A stretch of 64,000 nt of DNA, taken from contig NZ_CP043428.1 of assembly GCF_008245045.1 (NCBI RefSeq), positions 620,001 through 684,000 on the forward strand. The letters are read 5' to 3'. The notes beneath the pieces are model-generated. The model had not been told where the DNA came from, did not search any database, and worked only from the letters and a program-made list of their open reading frames with translations. This DNA is from Campylobacter volucris (GTDB lineage Bacteria > Campylobacterota > Campylobacteria > Campylobacterales > Campylobacteraceae). Made by a program: the position numbers and the translations under genes. Shown here piece after piece: positions 53,975-63,617 of the stretch. Position 1 is the first letter of the stretch. Every line of letters starts with the position of its first letter.

Positions 53975-54688
53975 CTAGCTTAAAATTCGTTTTAATACTT
54001 CTTCATAAGCCATTTTAACATTACCAAGATCTTGTCTAAATCTATCTTTGTCTAATTTTTCATTTGTTTTGCTATCCCAAAATCTGCAGCTATCTGGGCT
54101 TATCTCGTCTGCTAAAATCATATTTCCATCACTATCGATACCAAATTCTAGTTTAAAATCTATCAATCTAAGATTTTTAGAAGAGAAAAATTTAACTAGT
54201 ATAGAATTGATTTGTCTAGCAATTTGTTTGATAAATTCTAATTCTTTTTCACTCTTAACTAAATTTAAAATCAAACAATGCTCATCATTGATGATAGGAT
54301 CACCTAAGCTATCATTTTTATAGCAAAATTCAACCACAGAAAAAGGTAAAATGGTTCCTTCTTTAATTCCAAGTCTTTTTGTTAAAGAGCCTGTTGCAAC
54401 ATTTCTAACTACAACTTCTATAGGTATGATTTGGCATTTTTTTACTAATTGCTCTTTGTCGCTAATAGTTTCAACCAAATGAGTTTTTATACCTTCTTTT
54501 TCTAAAAGATAAAAAATTTCAGTGCTGATTTTACAATTTAATTCACCTTTACCAGCTTCACTACCTTTTTTTTCAGCATTAAATGCGGTTAAATCATCTT
54601 TAAATTCTGTGATGAGAAGATTTTCATCATCAGTTTTAAACATTTTTTTACCTTTGCCTTCATATAAAAGTTCTAGTTTTTGCGGCAT
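53975..54688 (-). CDS. purC: phosphoribosylaminoimidazole-succinocarboxamide synthase
   Basis: SAICAR synthetase of the purine pathway. The 237-residue protein shows [39 protein letters not shown], and DFKLEFGID with [12 protein letters not shown], the ATP and CAIR-binding signatures. ATG is preceded by AAAGGAG, which overlaps the ctpA stop. ctpA ends at the next base, so the whole block is one operon. Confidence 0.96.
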   Translation of the reverse strand: MPQKLELLYEGKGKKMFKTDDENLLITEFKDDLTAFNAEKKGSEAGKGELNCKISTEIFYLLEKEGIKTHLVETISDKEQLVKKCQIIPIEVVVRNVATGSLTKRLGIKEGTILPFSVVEFCYKNDSLGDPIINDEHCLILNLVKSEKELEFIKQIARQINSILVKFFSSKNLRLIDFKLEFGIDSDGNMILADEISPDSCRFWDSKTNEKLDKDRFRQDLGNVKMAYEEVLKRILS

Positions 54689-56005
54689 TTATTCTCCTTT
54701 GGTGATGTTTAAAATTTTAATAGCATCGATAGCTGTTTTAAGTTGAATGTCATTATTGATTTGCTCTTTGGTGATGATATTTTTATCTTCTTTCTTATCT
54801 TCTTTTTTATCATTATGTCCAATTTTATCAAGTTCAGCTTGTAAATGTTTTTTAAGATCTGCTTCTTTGATTTCAAAACCATTGTTTTCATCTTTACTAA
54901 CTTTTCCTGGGAAAACTTCTATATCAGGAGTGACACCAACTGCTTGTATGGTTCTACCACTTGGAAGATAGTATTTTGCTATGGTAAGTCTTAAACCTTC
55001 TTTACCTTTTTCATCCATAGGTAATATAAGTTGAACGCTACCTTTGCCAAAGGTTTTTCCTCCTACTATAATAGCTCGTTTAAAATCTTGTAAAGCACCA
55101 CTTACTATTTCACTTGCGCTTGCACTACCTCCATTTACAAGCACTACTAAAGGTGCATTAGATATTTTTTTGCTAGGATTTGCTTTAAATTCAACATTTT
55201 CATTTTCGATTTTTCCTTTTTGAGAGACAATAACACCATTATCTACAAAAAGATTTACCAAGCCTACTGCTTGATTTAATACTCCGCCTGGATTTGTTCT
55301 AAGATCTAGTATAATTCCTTTAACTTTAGGATGCTTTTTAATGGCCTTGCTAGCTTCATCGACAACATTTTTATCAAAATTAGTTACGCGGATATAAAGT
55401 AAATTTTCATCTTCTATTGTTTTAGCATAGACACTATCTACTTTTATAATATCTCTTCTTAAATTTACATCAAAAGGTTTGTTTTCACCTTTCCTATAAA
55501 TAGTCAAACTAACTTTGGTTTTAGGTTCTCCTCTCATTTTTGAAACAGCTTCGTTGAGTGTCATACCTAAGGTTGATTCATTATTGATTCTTAAGATGAT
55601 ATCATCTGTTTTTATACCAGCTTTATCAGCAGGGCTTCCTTCGATAGGAGCTACCACGGTAATTGCCCCATCTTTTTGAGTGATGGTAAAACCTAAGCCA
55701 CCAAATTCTCCATTGGTTTGTTCTTTTAATTCTTTAAATCCTTTTTCATCTAAAAAAGAAGAATGAGCGTCTAAATTTGTTAATAATCCTGCAATCGATT
55801 TATCAACTAAATCCGTATAATTTACATCATCAACATAATATTGCTCTATGATAGACATAGTTTTTGTTAATTTTGATAAGGCTTCGATTTTTTTTTCAGC
55901 TTCACTAGAAGGGGTGTTTTTAGCTTGTAAATGTGTAAAAATAAATGAAGCGGTTAATAAACTACATAAACTGGCCATAATGATAAGATTTCTTTTTGTT
56001 TTCAA
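54689..56005 (-). CDS. ctpA: C-terminal processing peptidase, S41 family
   Basis: Periplasmic PDZ-serine protease that trims C-termini. The 438-residue protein has an N-terminal export/anchor segment (about 8-28), a PDZ domain (about 90-170, GGLGFTITQKDGAITVVAPIEGSPA), and a catalytic core with VNGGSASASEIVSGAL (nucleophile Ser) and GGKTFGKGSVQ (general-base Lys). The start is TTG at the complement of 56003-56005 with GGAG seven bases upstream; a later ATG (codon 10) would cut the signal. The C-terminal tail is Lys/Asp-rich. Confidence 0.94.
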   Translation of the reverse strand: MKTKRNLIIMASLCSLLTASFIFTHLQAKNTPSSEAEKKIEALSKLTKTMSIIEQYYVDDVNYTDLVDKSIAGLLTNLDAHSSFLDEKGFKELKEQTNGEFGGLGFTITQKDGAITVVAPIEGSPADKAGIKTDDIILRINNESTLGMTLNEAVSKMRGEPKTKVSLTIYRKGENKPFDVNLRRDIIKVDSVYAKTIEDENLLYIRVTNFDKNVVDEASKAIKKHPKVKGIILDLRTNPGGVLNQAVGLVNLFVDNGVIVSQKGKIENENVEFKANPSKKISNAPLVVLVNGGSASASEIVSGALQDFKRAIIVGGKTFGKGSVQLILPMDEKGKEGLRLTIAKYYLPSGRTIQAVGVTPDIEVFPGKVSKDENNGFEIKEADLKKHLQAELDKIGHNDKKEDKKEDKNIITKEQINNDIQLKTAIDAIKILNITKGE

Positions 56006-56147
56006 AGGAAGACTCCAAAAAATTAATTAAAAATAAATATATAATTTTAGCGCTTTTTGCTTAAAAATTCGTAAATAATATAAAATATTTTTTCACATCT
56101 ATAATTAATATGATATAAAGATTTTTTAATAAAAATAACTAAATAAA

Positions 56148-56168
56148 CTTGACATTAATAGACTAAAG
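56148..56168 (+). promoter_or_regulatory. HAIR-like HspR box over the clpB promoter
   Basis: CTTGACA-N7-ACTAAAG matches the HspR consensus CTTGAGT-N7-ACTCAAG at 11 of 14 fixed positions. It overlaps the -35 box at 56149-56154. HspR represses chaperone genes including clpB in C. jejuni, and is lost at heat shock. Binding is inferred. Confidence 0.6.
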
Positions 56169-56177
56169 TTATATAAT
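56149..56177 (+). promoter_or_regulatory. clpB sigma70 promoter with perfect -35 and -10
   Basis: TTGACA (56149-56154) and TATAAT (56172-56177) are both consensus and separated by 17 bases. A well-formed -35 is unusual in Campylobacter, where most promoters lack it. The AAGGAG ribosome-binding site is at 56199-56204, six bases before the clpB ATG. Confidence 0.8.
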
Positions 56178-56210
56178 GCAATTTATATAAACTAAATTAA
56201 GGAGTTTGAT

Positions 56211-58784
56211 ATGGCAAATATACAAGAATTTTTAACTGATACTATGATTTCAAATATAGAAAGTGCTGTATCTTTAGCAATTCATAGTAAAAATAGCGAG
56301 ATAAAACCACTTCATTTGTTATGGGCTTTGAGTGTGGATAGCTCTAGTTTGTTAAATCAAGTATTTAATAAATTAAATATTTCAAAAGAAGCTTTTGAGC
56401 TTGAAATAAAAAGTAAAATTTCATCTTTACCTGCTAGTTCTAATGTAAGTAAAGAAAATATCAAATTTTCAAATGAATTTATCAATTCTTTAGAGAGTGC
56501 TAAGGGTTTGGCATTAAAAAATGGTGATCATTATTTAGCAGTTGATATGTGGCTAATTTCAGAAAGTAATAATCAACCGATAAAAGAAATACTGTCTAAA
56601 TTTTTAGATATAAATGAATTTAAAAAAGAATTAGAGCTAATAAGAGGAAATAATAAAATAGATAGTAAAACAAGTGATGAAACCTTAGATTCTTTATCTA
56701 AATTTGGTATAGATTTAACATTAAAAGCTTTAAATAACGAACTTGATCCAGTTATAGGAAGAGAAGAAGAAATTCAAAGATTAATGCAAATTTTAATAAG
56801 AAAAACAAAAAATAATCCCATATTATTAGGTGAGCCAGGTGTTGGAAAAACAGCTGTTGTAGAGGCTTTAGTACAAAGAATAGCTAAAAAAGATGTTCCA
56901 ACTTCTTTGCAAAATAAAAAAGTTATAGCTTTAGATATGAGTGCTTTAATAGCAGGAGCTAAGTATAGAGGTGAATTTGAAGATAGATTAAAAGCTGTTG
57001 TAAATGAGGTTATAAAGCATAAAAACATTATTTTGTTTATAGATGAAATTCACACTATAGTGGGAGCTGGAGCTAGCGAAGGAAGTATGGATGCAGCAAA
57101 TATATTAAAACCTGCTTTAGCAAGAGGAGAGCTTCATACTATAGGAGCTACTACTTTGAAAGAATATAGAAAATATTTTGAAAAAGATGCAGCTTTACAA
57201 AGAAGATTTCAGCCTATAAATGTAGGAGAACCTAGTATAAATGAAGCTTTGGCAATGCTTAGAGGTATAAAAGAAAAATTAGAAATTCATCATAATGTAA
57301 GCATAAATGATAGTGCTTTGGTAGCTGCATCTAGATTATCTAAGCGTTATATTGCCGATAGATTTTTGCCTGATAAAGCTATAGATTTGATAGATGAAGC
57401 AGCGGCTGAACTTAAAATGCAAATAGAAAGTGAGCCAAATTCATTAAGAAAAGTTAGAAAACAAATAGAAAGTTTGGAAGTTGAAAATGAAGCTTTAAAA
57501 ATGGAAAAAAATGAAGTAAATGAAAAAAGAATAGATGAAATAAAAAAAGAATTAGCAAATTTAAAAGAGGAACAAGGTAAGTTAAATTCTCAATTTGAAA
57601 ATGAAAAAAATGTATTTAATTCTATAAGTTTAAAGAAAAAAGAAATAGATAATTTAAAAAGTGAAGCTATTTTTGCTAAAAATAAAGGAGATTTTCAAAA
57701 AGCAGCTGAAATAGAATATGGAAAAATTCTAGAATGTGAAAAAGAAGTAATAGAACTTGAAGAAAAATGGAAAAAAATGAGTGAAAATGGAGTATTGCTT
57801 AAAAATCAAGTAGATGAGGATTTGGTAGCTGGAATTTTAAGCAAATGGACAGGAATTAGCGTGCAAAAAATGCTAACTTCTGAAAAAGAGAAATTTTTAC
57901 ATATACAAGAGCATTTACAAGAAAGTGTAGTAGGGCAAGATGAAGCTTTAAAAGCTTTAGCAAGAGCTATAAAGCGTAATAAAGCAGGACTTAATCAAAG
58001 CTCTAAGCCTATAGGAAGTTTTTTATTTTTAGGGCCGACTGGAGTTGGTAAAACAGAAAGCGCAAAGGCTTTGGCTAAATTTTTATTTGATGATGAAAAA
58101 GCTATGATACGCTTTGATATGAGTGAATTTATGGAAAAACATAGCGTATCAAGACTTTTGGGAGCTCCTCCTGGTTATATAGGTCATGAAGAAGGTGGAG
58201 AATTAACAGAAGCTGTTAGAAGAAAGCCTTATAGTGTTATATTATTTGATGAGGTTGAAAAAGCACATAAGGATGTATTTAATATACTTTTGGGAATTTT
58301 AGATGATGCAAAGGCAACCGATAGCAAAGGTGTTAGTGTAGATTTTTCAAATACTATAATAATACTAACATCAAATATAGGTGCAAATTTTATAATGAAT
58401 TTAAAAGGCGAAGAAAGAACTAAGGCTATAAAAGAGGCTTTGAAAGAATTTTTTAGACCTGAATTTTTAAATCGCTTAGATGATATTATAACTTTTAATC
58501 CTTTGGGTAATGATGAAGCTATTAAGATAGTAAAATTAATATTTAAGAATTTACAAAAAAATCTTGAAAACAAAGGTATAAAAGCTACGCTTAGTGATAA
58601 AGCAGCTGAGTTTATAGCTAAGGTTGGTTTTGATGTTGATTTTGGTGCTAGACCTTTAAAAAGAGCTATGTATGATATGGTAGAAGATAAGTTAAGTGAT
58701 ATGATATTAGCAGATAAGCTTAATACAAACGATGAAATAATAATAGATGCAGATGATGAGGATATAATCATAAATAAAAAATAA
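56211..58784 (+). CDS. clpB: ATP-dependent disaggregase ClpB
   Basis: Hsp100 that extracts polypeptides from aggregates with DnaK. The 857-residue protein has the N-terminal repeat domain (about 1-145), a first AAA+ domain with Walker A GEPGVGKT at 207-214, the coiled-coil M domain (about 400-530, Lys/Glu-rich), and a second AAA+ with Walker A GPTGVGKT at 608-615. No IGF/ClpP loop is seen, as expected for ClpB. It is transcribed alone: the promoter lies in the 205-base gap from ctpA, and a hairpin ends the gene. Confidence 0.96.
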   Translation: MANIQEFLTDTMISNIESAVSLAIHSKNSEIKPLHLLWALSVDSSSLLNQVFNKLNISKEAFELEIKSKISSLPASSNVSKENIKFSNEFINSLESAKGLALKNGDHYLAVDMWLISESNNQPIKEILSKFLDINEFKKELELIRGNNKIDSKTSDETLDSLSKFGIDLTLKALNNELDPVIGREEEIQRLMQILIRKTKNNPILLGEPGVGKTAVVEALVQRIAKKDVPTSLQNKKVIALDMSALIAGAKYRGEFEDRLKAVVNEVIKHKNIILFIDEIHTIVGAGASEGSMDAANILKPALARGELHTIGATTLKEYRKYFEKDAALQRRFQPINVGEPSINEALAMLRGIKEKLEIHHNVSINDSALVAASRLSKRYIADRFLPDKAIDLIDEAAAELKMQIESEPNSLRKVRKQIESLEVENEALKMEKNEVNEKRIDEIKKELANLKEEQGKLNSQFENEKNVFNSISLKKKEIDNLKSEAIFAKNKGDFQKAAEIEYGKILECEKEVIELEEKWKKMSENGVLLKNQVDEDLVAGILSKWTGISVQKMLTSEKEKFLHIQEHLQESVVGQDEALKALARAIKRNKAGLNQSSKPIGSFLFLGPTGVGKTESAKALAKFLFDDEKAMIRFDMSEFMEKHSVSRLLGAPPGYIGHEEGGELTEAVRRKPYSVILFDEVEKAHKDVFNILLGILDDAKATDSKGVSVDFSNTIIILTSNIGANFIMNLKGEERTKAIKEALKEFFRPEFLNRLDDIITFNPLGNDEAIKIVKLIFKNLQKNLENKGIKATLSDKAAEFIAKVGFDVDFGARPLKRAMYDMVEDKLSDMILADKLNTNDEIIIDADDEDIIINKK

Positions 58785-58806
58785 GCAAGTTTATACTTGC
58801 TTATTT
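58779..58806. terminator. clpB terminator with 12-base perfect stem
   Basis: Inverted repeat 58779-58790 / 58795-58806 with a four-base loop TTAT. The clpB stop codon (58782-58784) is inside the 5' arm. An A-run precedes the stem and only a short T-run follows it. Confidence 0.75.
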
Positions 58807-58943
58807 GAGATTAAAATTCTCCTATTATCATTAAATTGTAAATATAAAGTATATTTTGCAAAAATTTTTTTATTTTTTATAAATTCTTAACAATTATTAT
58901 TCTAAAATCTATTCTGATATTTTTTATTTTTAAGGAAAAACAA

Positions 58944-60083
58944 ATGAGTGATTTAGATGTTTTTAATCGCCGTTTAGACGAGTTAGAAAAACTTCCTCTT
59001 TTGAAAAATGGAATTTCTATATCCAAAGCTTTAGAGCAGTCAGGTTTTTCAAGAAGAGATTTTATGAAGTGGGCTGGAGCTATGACAGCTTTTTTAGCAT
59101 TACCTGCTAGTTTTACTCCAGTTGTTGCAAGAGCAGCTGAGCTTAGTGATAGACTTCCTGTTATATGGCTTCATATGGCTGAATGTACAGGCTGTTCTGA
59201 AAGTTTATTAAGAAGTGATGCTCCGAGTATAGATAGCTTGATTTTTGATCATATTTCTTTAGAGTATCATGAAACTATTATGGGTGCAGCAGGGTGGCAA
59301 GCAGAGCATAATCTTGAAGCAGCTATGGAAAAATATAAAGGTAGATATATCCTAATGGTTGAGGGTGGAATTCCTACTGGAAACACAGAGCATTTTTTAA
59401 CTATAGGACCACATGGTAAAACAGGTAAGCAAATTGCACAAGAAGCCTGTGATAATGCTTTGGCTATTTTTGCTATAGGAACCTGTTCAGCTTTTGGGGG
59501 TATCCAAGCTGCTAGACCAAATCCTAGTAATGCAGTAAGTTTAAGCAAAGTAACAAATAAAGCAGTTATTAATGTACCAGGCTGTCCTCCAAGTGAGAAA
59601 AATATAGTAGGAAATGTGATTCATTATATACTTTATCAAACATTGCCTGCACTTGATGCGTATAATAGACCAAAATGGGCATACGGACTTAGAATTCATG
59701 ATTTATGTGAAAGAAGAGGTCGTTTTGATGCGGGTGAATTTGTACAAGAATTTGGCGATGAAGGTGCTAAAAAAGGATATTGTTTATATAAAGTAGGTTG
59801 TAAAGGACCTTATACTTTTAACAATTGCTCAAGAGAAAGATTTAACCAACATACTTCTTGGCCTATTCAAGCTGGACATGGTTGTATAGGCTGTTCAGAA
59901 CCTGATTTTTGGGATACTATGGGACCTTTTGAAGAAGTTATGGCAGGAAGATTATTTGATACAGTTTATGGGCTTGGTGCTGATAATGTTTCGGATAAAA
60001 TCGGTATAGGAGTGCTTTGTGTAACTGGAGTTGCAGTTGCTGCTCATGCTGTTATTGCTTCATTAGAAAAAAATAAGGATTAA
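58944..60083 (+). CDS. hydA: [NiFe] uptake hydrogenase small subunit (Tat substrate)
   Basis: Periplasmic iron-sulfur subunit passing electrons from H2 to cytochrome b. The 379-residue precursor has a Tat signal with SRRDFMK at 36-42 and a hydrophobic core ending VVARA. The mature part binds three clusters via ECTGCSES, AIGTCSAFGG, VPGCPPSE, then CERRG, CKGPYTFNNC and HGCIGCSEPDFWD. The C-terminus has a membrane helix (about 355-372, GIGVLCVTGVAVAAHAV). The leader before the RR motif is long, as in this family. AAGGA precedes ATG. The operon hydABCD follows. Confidence 0.97.
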   Translation: MSDLDVFNRRLDELEKLPLLKNGISISKALEQSGFSRRDFMKWAGAMTAFLALPASFTPVVARAAELSDRLPVIWLHMAECTGCSESLLRSDAPSIDSLIFDHISLEYHETIMGAAGWQAEHNLEAAMEKYKGRYILMVEGGIPTGNTEHFLTIGPHGKTGKQIAQEACDNALAIFAIGTCSAFGGIQAARPNPSNAVSLSKVTNKAVINVPGCPPSEKNIVGNVIHYILYQTLPALDAYNRPKWAYGLRIHDLCERRGRFDAGEFVQEFGDEGAKKGYCLYKVGCKGPYTFNNCSRERFNQHTSWPIQAGHGCIGCSEPDFWDTMGPFEEVMAGRLFDTVYGLGADNVSDKIGIGVLCVTGVAVAAHAVIASLEKNKD

Positions 60084-60085
60084 AA

Positions 60086-61801
60086 ATGTCAAAAAGAATT
60101 ATTATAGATCCACTCACTAGAATAGAAGGACATTTAAGAATTGAAGTAGTGGTTGATGAAAATAATGTCATTAAAGAAGCTTACTCAGGATCAACATTAT
60201 GGAGAGGCTTAGAAACTATTGTAAAAGGGCGTGATCCTAGAGATGCTGGTTTTTTAACTCAAAGAATTTGTGGTGTTTGTACTTTTTCTCATTATAGAGC
60301 TGGTATTATAGCTGTAGAAAATGCTTTAGGTATTACTCCGCCTTTAAATGCGGTATTGACTAGAACTTTAATGAACGCAGCTTTATATATGCATGATCAT
60401 GTGGTACATTTTTATCAACTTCATGGTCTTGATTTTGTTGATGTTGTAAGTGCTTTAAGTGCTGATGTTAAAAAAGCAAGTGATGAAGCATTTAAATATA
60501 CAGATATGCCTTATGCAACAGGTGCAGATAAACTTTTAGAAGTACAACAAAGAATAAAAACTTTTGTTGATAAAGGAAATCTTGGGCCATTTGCTAATGC
60601 ATATTATGGGCATCCAACTTATCGTTTTACTCCAGAGCAAAATCTAATAGCACTTTCGCATTACTTAGAGTGTTTAAGAATTCAAAGAACAATAGCTCAA
60701 GCTATGGCTATTTTTGGAGCTAAAAATCCACATCCACAAAGCTTAACAGTTGGTGGTGTAACTTGTGTTATGGATCTTTTAAATCCTTCTAGAATGGCTG
60801 AATATATGACTAAATTCCAAGAAGTAGCTGATTTTATTAATCGTGCTTATTACCCTGATTTAATTATGGCAGCTAAAGCTTATTCTAAAGAAGCAAGTGT
60901 ATTAAATGATGTTGGGGTTAATAACTTCTATACTGAAAAAGAATTCCAAGTTTCTAAAGATGAGTGGTTGTTTGAAGGTGGCATTATTAGAAATGGTGAT
61001 TTAAGTAAAGTTGAAGAAGTAGATGAAGCAAAAATCACTGAAGAAGCTACAAGATCTTGGTATGCAGACAATGAAGCTTTACACCCATATGATGGTAAAA
61101 CAAATCCAAATTACACAGGCTTAGTTGATGGTGAAAGCATTGATGATAAAGGAAATATGGTTCATAGTAAAGTTTTTGATATTAAGGGTAAATATAGCTG
61201 GATTAAGGCGCCAAGATATGAAAATTTACCAATGCAAGTTGGACCATTAGCAAATATTGTAGTGAATTATGCTAAAGGAAATCAAATTGTTGTTAAAGAA
61301 ACTGATGCTTTCTTAAAAGCTACTGGTTTACCTTTAGAAGCTCTAATGAGTACTTTAGGAAGAACAGGTGCTAGAGCAATTGAGGCTAAGATTATTGCTG
61401 ATCATGGTTTAAAAGCTTTTAATTCTTTAGTAGAAAATTTAAAATCTGATGAAAGCACTTGTGCTACTTATGTAATCGATAAAAATAAAGAATATAAAGG
61501 TAGATTTATAGGTAGTGCACCTCGTGGAGCATTAAGCCATTGGTGTAGAATTAAAAATGGTGTGATTGAAAATTGGCAAGCTGTGGTTCCTTCTACTTGG
61601 AATGCAAGTCCAAAAGATGCAAATGGTGTAGGTGGAAGTTATGAACAATGTCTTATAGGTACAAAACTAGCTGATGTTAAACAGCCTTTAGAAATTATAA
61701 GAGCTATACATTCTTATGATCCTTGTATTGCATGTGCAGTGCATGTTATGGATACTAAAGGCAATAATCTTAGCGAGTATAAAGTAAATGTAAATTTATA
61801 A
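60086..61801 (+). CDS. hydB: [NiFe] hydrogenase large subunit
   Basis: Catalytic subunit with the Ni-Fe(CN)2CO centre. The 571-residue precursor shows DPLTRIEGHLR at the start, the N-terminal Ni ligand motif RICGVCTFSHY, and the C-terminal motif DPCIACAVH. An 18-residue extension follows this His and should be cut off by HydD after nickel insertion. It co-folds with HydA and rides with it through Tat. It starts two bases after hydA. Confidence 0.97.
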   Translation: MSKRIIIDPLTRIEGHLRIEVVVDENNVIKEAYSGSTLWRGLETIVKGRDPRDAGFLTQRICGVCTFSHYRAGIIAVENALGITPPLNAVLTRTLMNAALYMHDHVVHFYQLHGLDFVDVVSALSADVKKASDEAFKYTDMPYATGADKLLEVQQRIKTFVDKGNLGPFANAYYGHPTYRFTPEQNLIALSHYLECLRIQRTIAQAMAIFGAKNPHPQSLTVGGVTCVMDLLNPSRMAEYMTKFQEVADFINRAYYPDLIMAAKAYSKEASVLNDVGVNNFYTEKEFQVSKDEWLFEGGIIRNGDLSKVEEVDEAKITEEATRSWYADNEALHPYDGKTNPNYTGLVDGESIDDKGNMVHSKVFDIKGKYSWIKAPRYENLPMQVGPLANIVVNYAKGNQIVVKETDAFLKATGLPLEALMSTLGRTGARAIEAKIIADHGLKAFNSLVENLKSDESTCATYVIDKNKEYKGRFIGSAPRGALSHWCRIKNGVIENWQAVVPSTWNASPKDANGVGGSYEQCLIGTKLADVKQPLEIIRAIHSYDPCIACAVHVMDTKGNNLSEYKVNVNL

Positions 61802-61819
61802 GGAAAGGACTTTAGTATT

Positions 61820-62512
61820 ATGGATTCTAAACATTCCTTAAAATCAGATAGAAAAGCTCAATATGAATTTAGTATTGGGCTTCGTTTTACGCATTGGTTA
61901 AGAGCTGTTGCTATTGTGATTTTGGTAGGAACTGGATATTATATTTCATATGTATTTCAGTCTCCTTCTATATCTTCAGAGCCGAATTTATTTATGCAAG
62001 CAAAATATCGTATGGTTCATCAAATTTTTGGTTTTATATTGATTGCTTGTGTTATTTTTAAAACTTATCTATTCTTTTTTGATAGAAAAAGTGATGGTGA
62101 GAGAAAAAGTATCAAAGATATTTTTAATGTAAAATTATGGATAGAGCAAATTAAATTTTACATTTTTTTAGGAAAACATCCTCATTTACAAGGTGTATAT
62201 AATCCTTTGCAATTTGTTACTTATCTATTCTTTTATTTTGTAATGTTTGGATTGATTTTAACAGGATTGATTCTTTACATGCATGTTTATCATGAAGGTT
62301 TAGGTGGATTTTTATATGACATTTTAAGACCTATTGAAGTGATGCTTGGTGGTTTGGCTGATGTTAGAACCTATCATAGAATTTTAATGTGGGTTGTGTT
62401 GATTTTTGTTCCAGTTCATATTTACATGGCTGTGTTTAACTCAGTCAAAGGTAAAGATGGTGCTTTAGATGCTATTTTTAGTGGTTATAAATTCGTAAGA
62501 GAAAATCATTGA
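61820..62512 (+). CDS. hydC: hydrogenase cytochrome b subunit
   Basis: Membrane di-heme b-type cytochrome that hands electrons from HydA to menaquinone. The 230-residue protein has about four membrane helices and heme-ligand His residues in LRFTHWLRA, MVHQIFGF, LILYMHVYHEG and FVPVHIYMAVF, in keeping with the HyaC/HupZ family. It lies 18 bases after hydB with AAGGAAAGG upstream. The quinone would be menaquinone, which MqnC helps to make. Confidence 0.94.
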   Translation: MDSKHSLKSDRKAQYEFSIGLRFTHWLRAVAIVILVGTGYYISYVFQSPSISSEPNLFMQAKYRMVHQIFGFILIACVIFKTYLFFFDRKSDGERKSIKDIFNVKLWIEQIKFYIFLGKHPHLQGVYNPLQFVTYLFFYFVMFGLILTGLILYMHVYHEGLGGFLYDILRPIEVMLGGLADVRTYHRILMWVVLIFVPVHIYMAVFNSVKGKDGALDAIFSGYKFVRENH

Positions 62513-63042
62513 AATTATTAATTTTAGGCATTGGAAATATTATGTTTGCAGATGAGGGCTTAGGCGTTCATCTATGCAAACTTTTAGAAAAAAACTACAA
62601 ATTTTATCATGAGAGTGATAGTGTTGATTTTGTTGATGGTGGAACTTTAGCTTTGCAACTTAGTTATATTATTGCTAATTATGATGAAATGATTGTTATT
62701 GATTGTATAGCTGCTGATGATGCAAAGATAGGGGATATTTTCTTTTTTCCTTATGATGCTATGCCAAAAAAAATCAATTGGAGTGGTAGCGCTCATGAAG
62801 TTGAAATGCTTCAGACTTTACAATATATGGAATTAATGGGTGATTTACCAAAAACTCATATTCTTGCATGTGTACCAAAACGCATTGAGCCTTTGAGTTT
62901 TGAAATTTCAAAAGAAGTTTTAAAGTCTTTAGAGAAGATGGAAAAAATTGTATTGGATTTTTTAATACAAAAAGGCTTTACATATGAAAAAATAGCAAAT
63001 TATCAAATTCAAGAATTAGCTTTAAATTCATATAAAAATTAA
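62509..63042 (+). CDS. hydD: hydrogenase maturation endopeptidase
   Basis: HyaD/HybD-type protease that removes the C-terminal extension of HydB. The 177-residue protein begins LILGIGNIMFADEGLGVHLC, with the conserved Glu/Asp that bind Ni, has VDGGTLALQL, IDCIAADD and the HEVEMLQTLQYMELMGDLP block containing the third metal ligand. The start is TTG at 62509, overlapping the hydC stop, with AAGAGA upstream. No hypA-F genes are nearby. Confidence 0.94.
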   Translation: MKLLILGIGNIMFADEGLGVHLCKLLEKNYKFYHESDSVDFVDGGTLALQLSYIIANYDEMIVIDCIAADDAKIGDIFFFPYDAMPKKINWSGSAHEVEMLQTLQYMELMGDLPKTHILACVPKRIEPLSFEISKEVLKSLEKMEKIVLDFLIQKGFTYEKIANYQIQELALNSYKN

Positions 63043-63067
63043 ATCTCAAGCTAACTAGCTTGAGATT
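63042..63067. terminator. bidirectional hairpin between hydD and the PepSY-like gene
   Basis: Perfect 11-base stem (63042-63052 with 63057-63067) and four-base loop directly after the hydD stop. The adjacent T-run is better for the minus strand, so it could serve both converging genes. Confidence 0.72.
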
Positions 63068-63070
63068 AGA

Positions 63071-63493
63071 TTAATCATCTATTTTTTGTCCTAACAAATT
63101 ACCATTTGTATCAGTGTAGATTTCCATCATATTGTTAAGTTTGATTTTGTATCCTTGAATTTCTTTCTCTACTTTAACAATATTTGCATTTGGATGCATT
63201 TTTTTAATAGTAGTGATAGCATTAGGATTTAAAAAAGATGTATCCATAGGTCTATATTTAGCATCAATTTCTTTCCATTCCCCATTGGTTGTAAATTCAA
63301 GTTCAGTTCCATCATCTAAATACACATCAAAACTATCTATATCTTGTTTAACTAAAGATATTTTTGCATTAGAAAAATATTTTTGGATGAAAGATTGTGA
63401 ATTTTGAGGTAGATCTTTTGCTTGTATTACTACATCTTTTGCAAAAGTAAGACTTGCTAAAGTCAAAGCAGCTAAAGCTAATTTTAATTTCAT
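63071..63493 (-). CDS. periplasmic PepSY-like (DUF2874-type) protein
   Basis: A 140-residue precursor with a signal peptide (about 1-18, ending LTFA) and two similar modules of about 60 residues. Each has a short helix followed by a beta-sheet: SQSFIQKYFSNAKISLV with FDVYLDDGTELEF, and ITTIKKMHPNANIVKVE with YKIKLNNMMEIYT. This is the PepSY-like fold of small exported proteins. Partner and function are unknown. The start complementary to 63491-63493 has AAGGA upstream; a longer reading adds 12 residues without signal character. Confidence 0.85.
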   Translation of the reverse strand: MKLKLALAALTLASLTFAKDVVIQAKDLPQNSQSFIQKYFSNAKISLVKQDIDSFDVYLDDGTELEFTTNGEWKEIDAKYRPMDTSFLNPNAITTIKKMHPNANIVKVEKEIQGYKIKLNNMMEIYTDTNGNLLGQKIDD

Positions 63494-63617
63494 TTTGAAT
63501 CCTTTTGATTGTTTTTGCATTAAAATCATACTTAATGTGAGTGAATTTTTTGTGAACTTAAATAATAAGTAATGATTTAATTGTATAATTTCAAAAAATA
63601 CAACAAAGGAATATTGA

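Noticed and set aside
58229-58771. A 180-codon minus-strand frame
   Set aside because: It is antisense to the highly conserved second AAA+ domain of clpB and is Ser/Ile/Leu-rich, as expected of a shadow of an AT-rich coding strand.
58807-58943. NikR or other metal-responsive operator before hydA
   Set aside because: I saw only AT-rich sequence with no clear inverted repeat. Without a motif search, no call is made.
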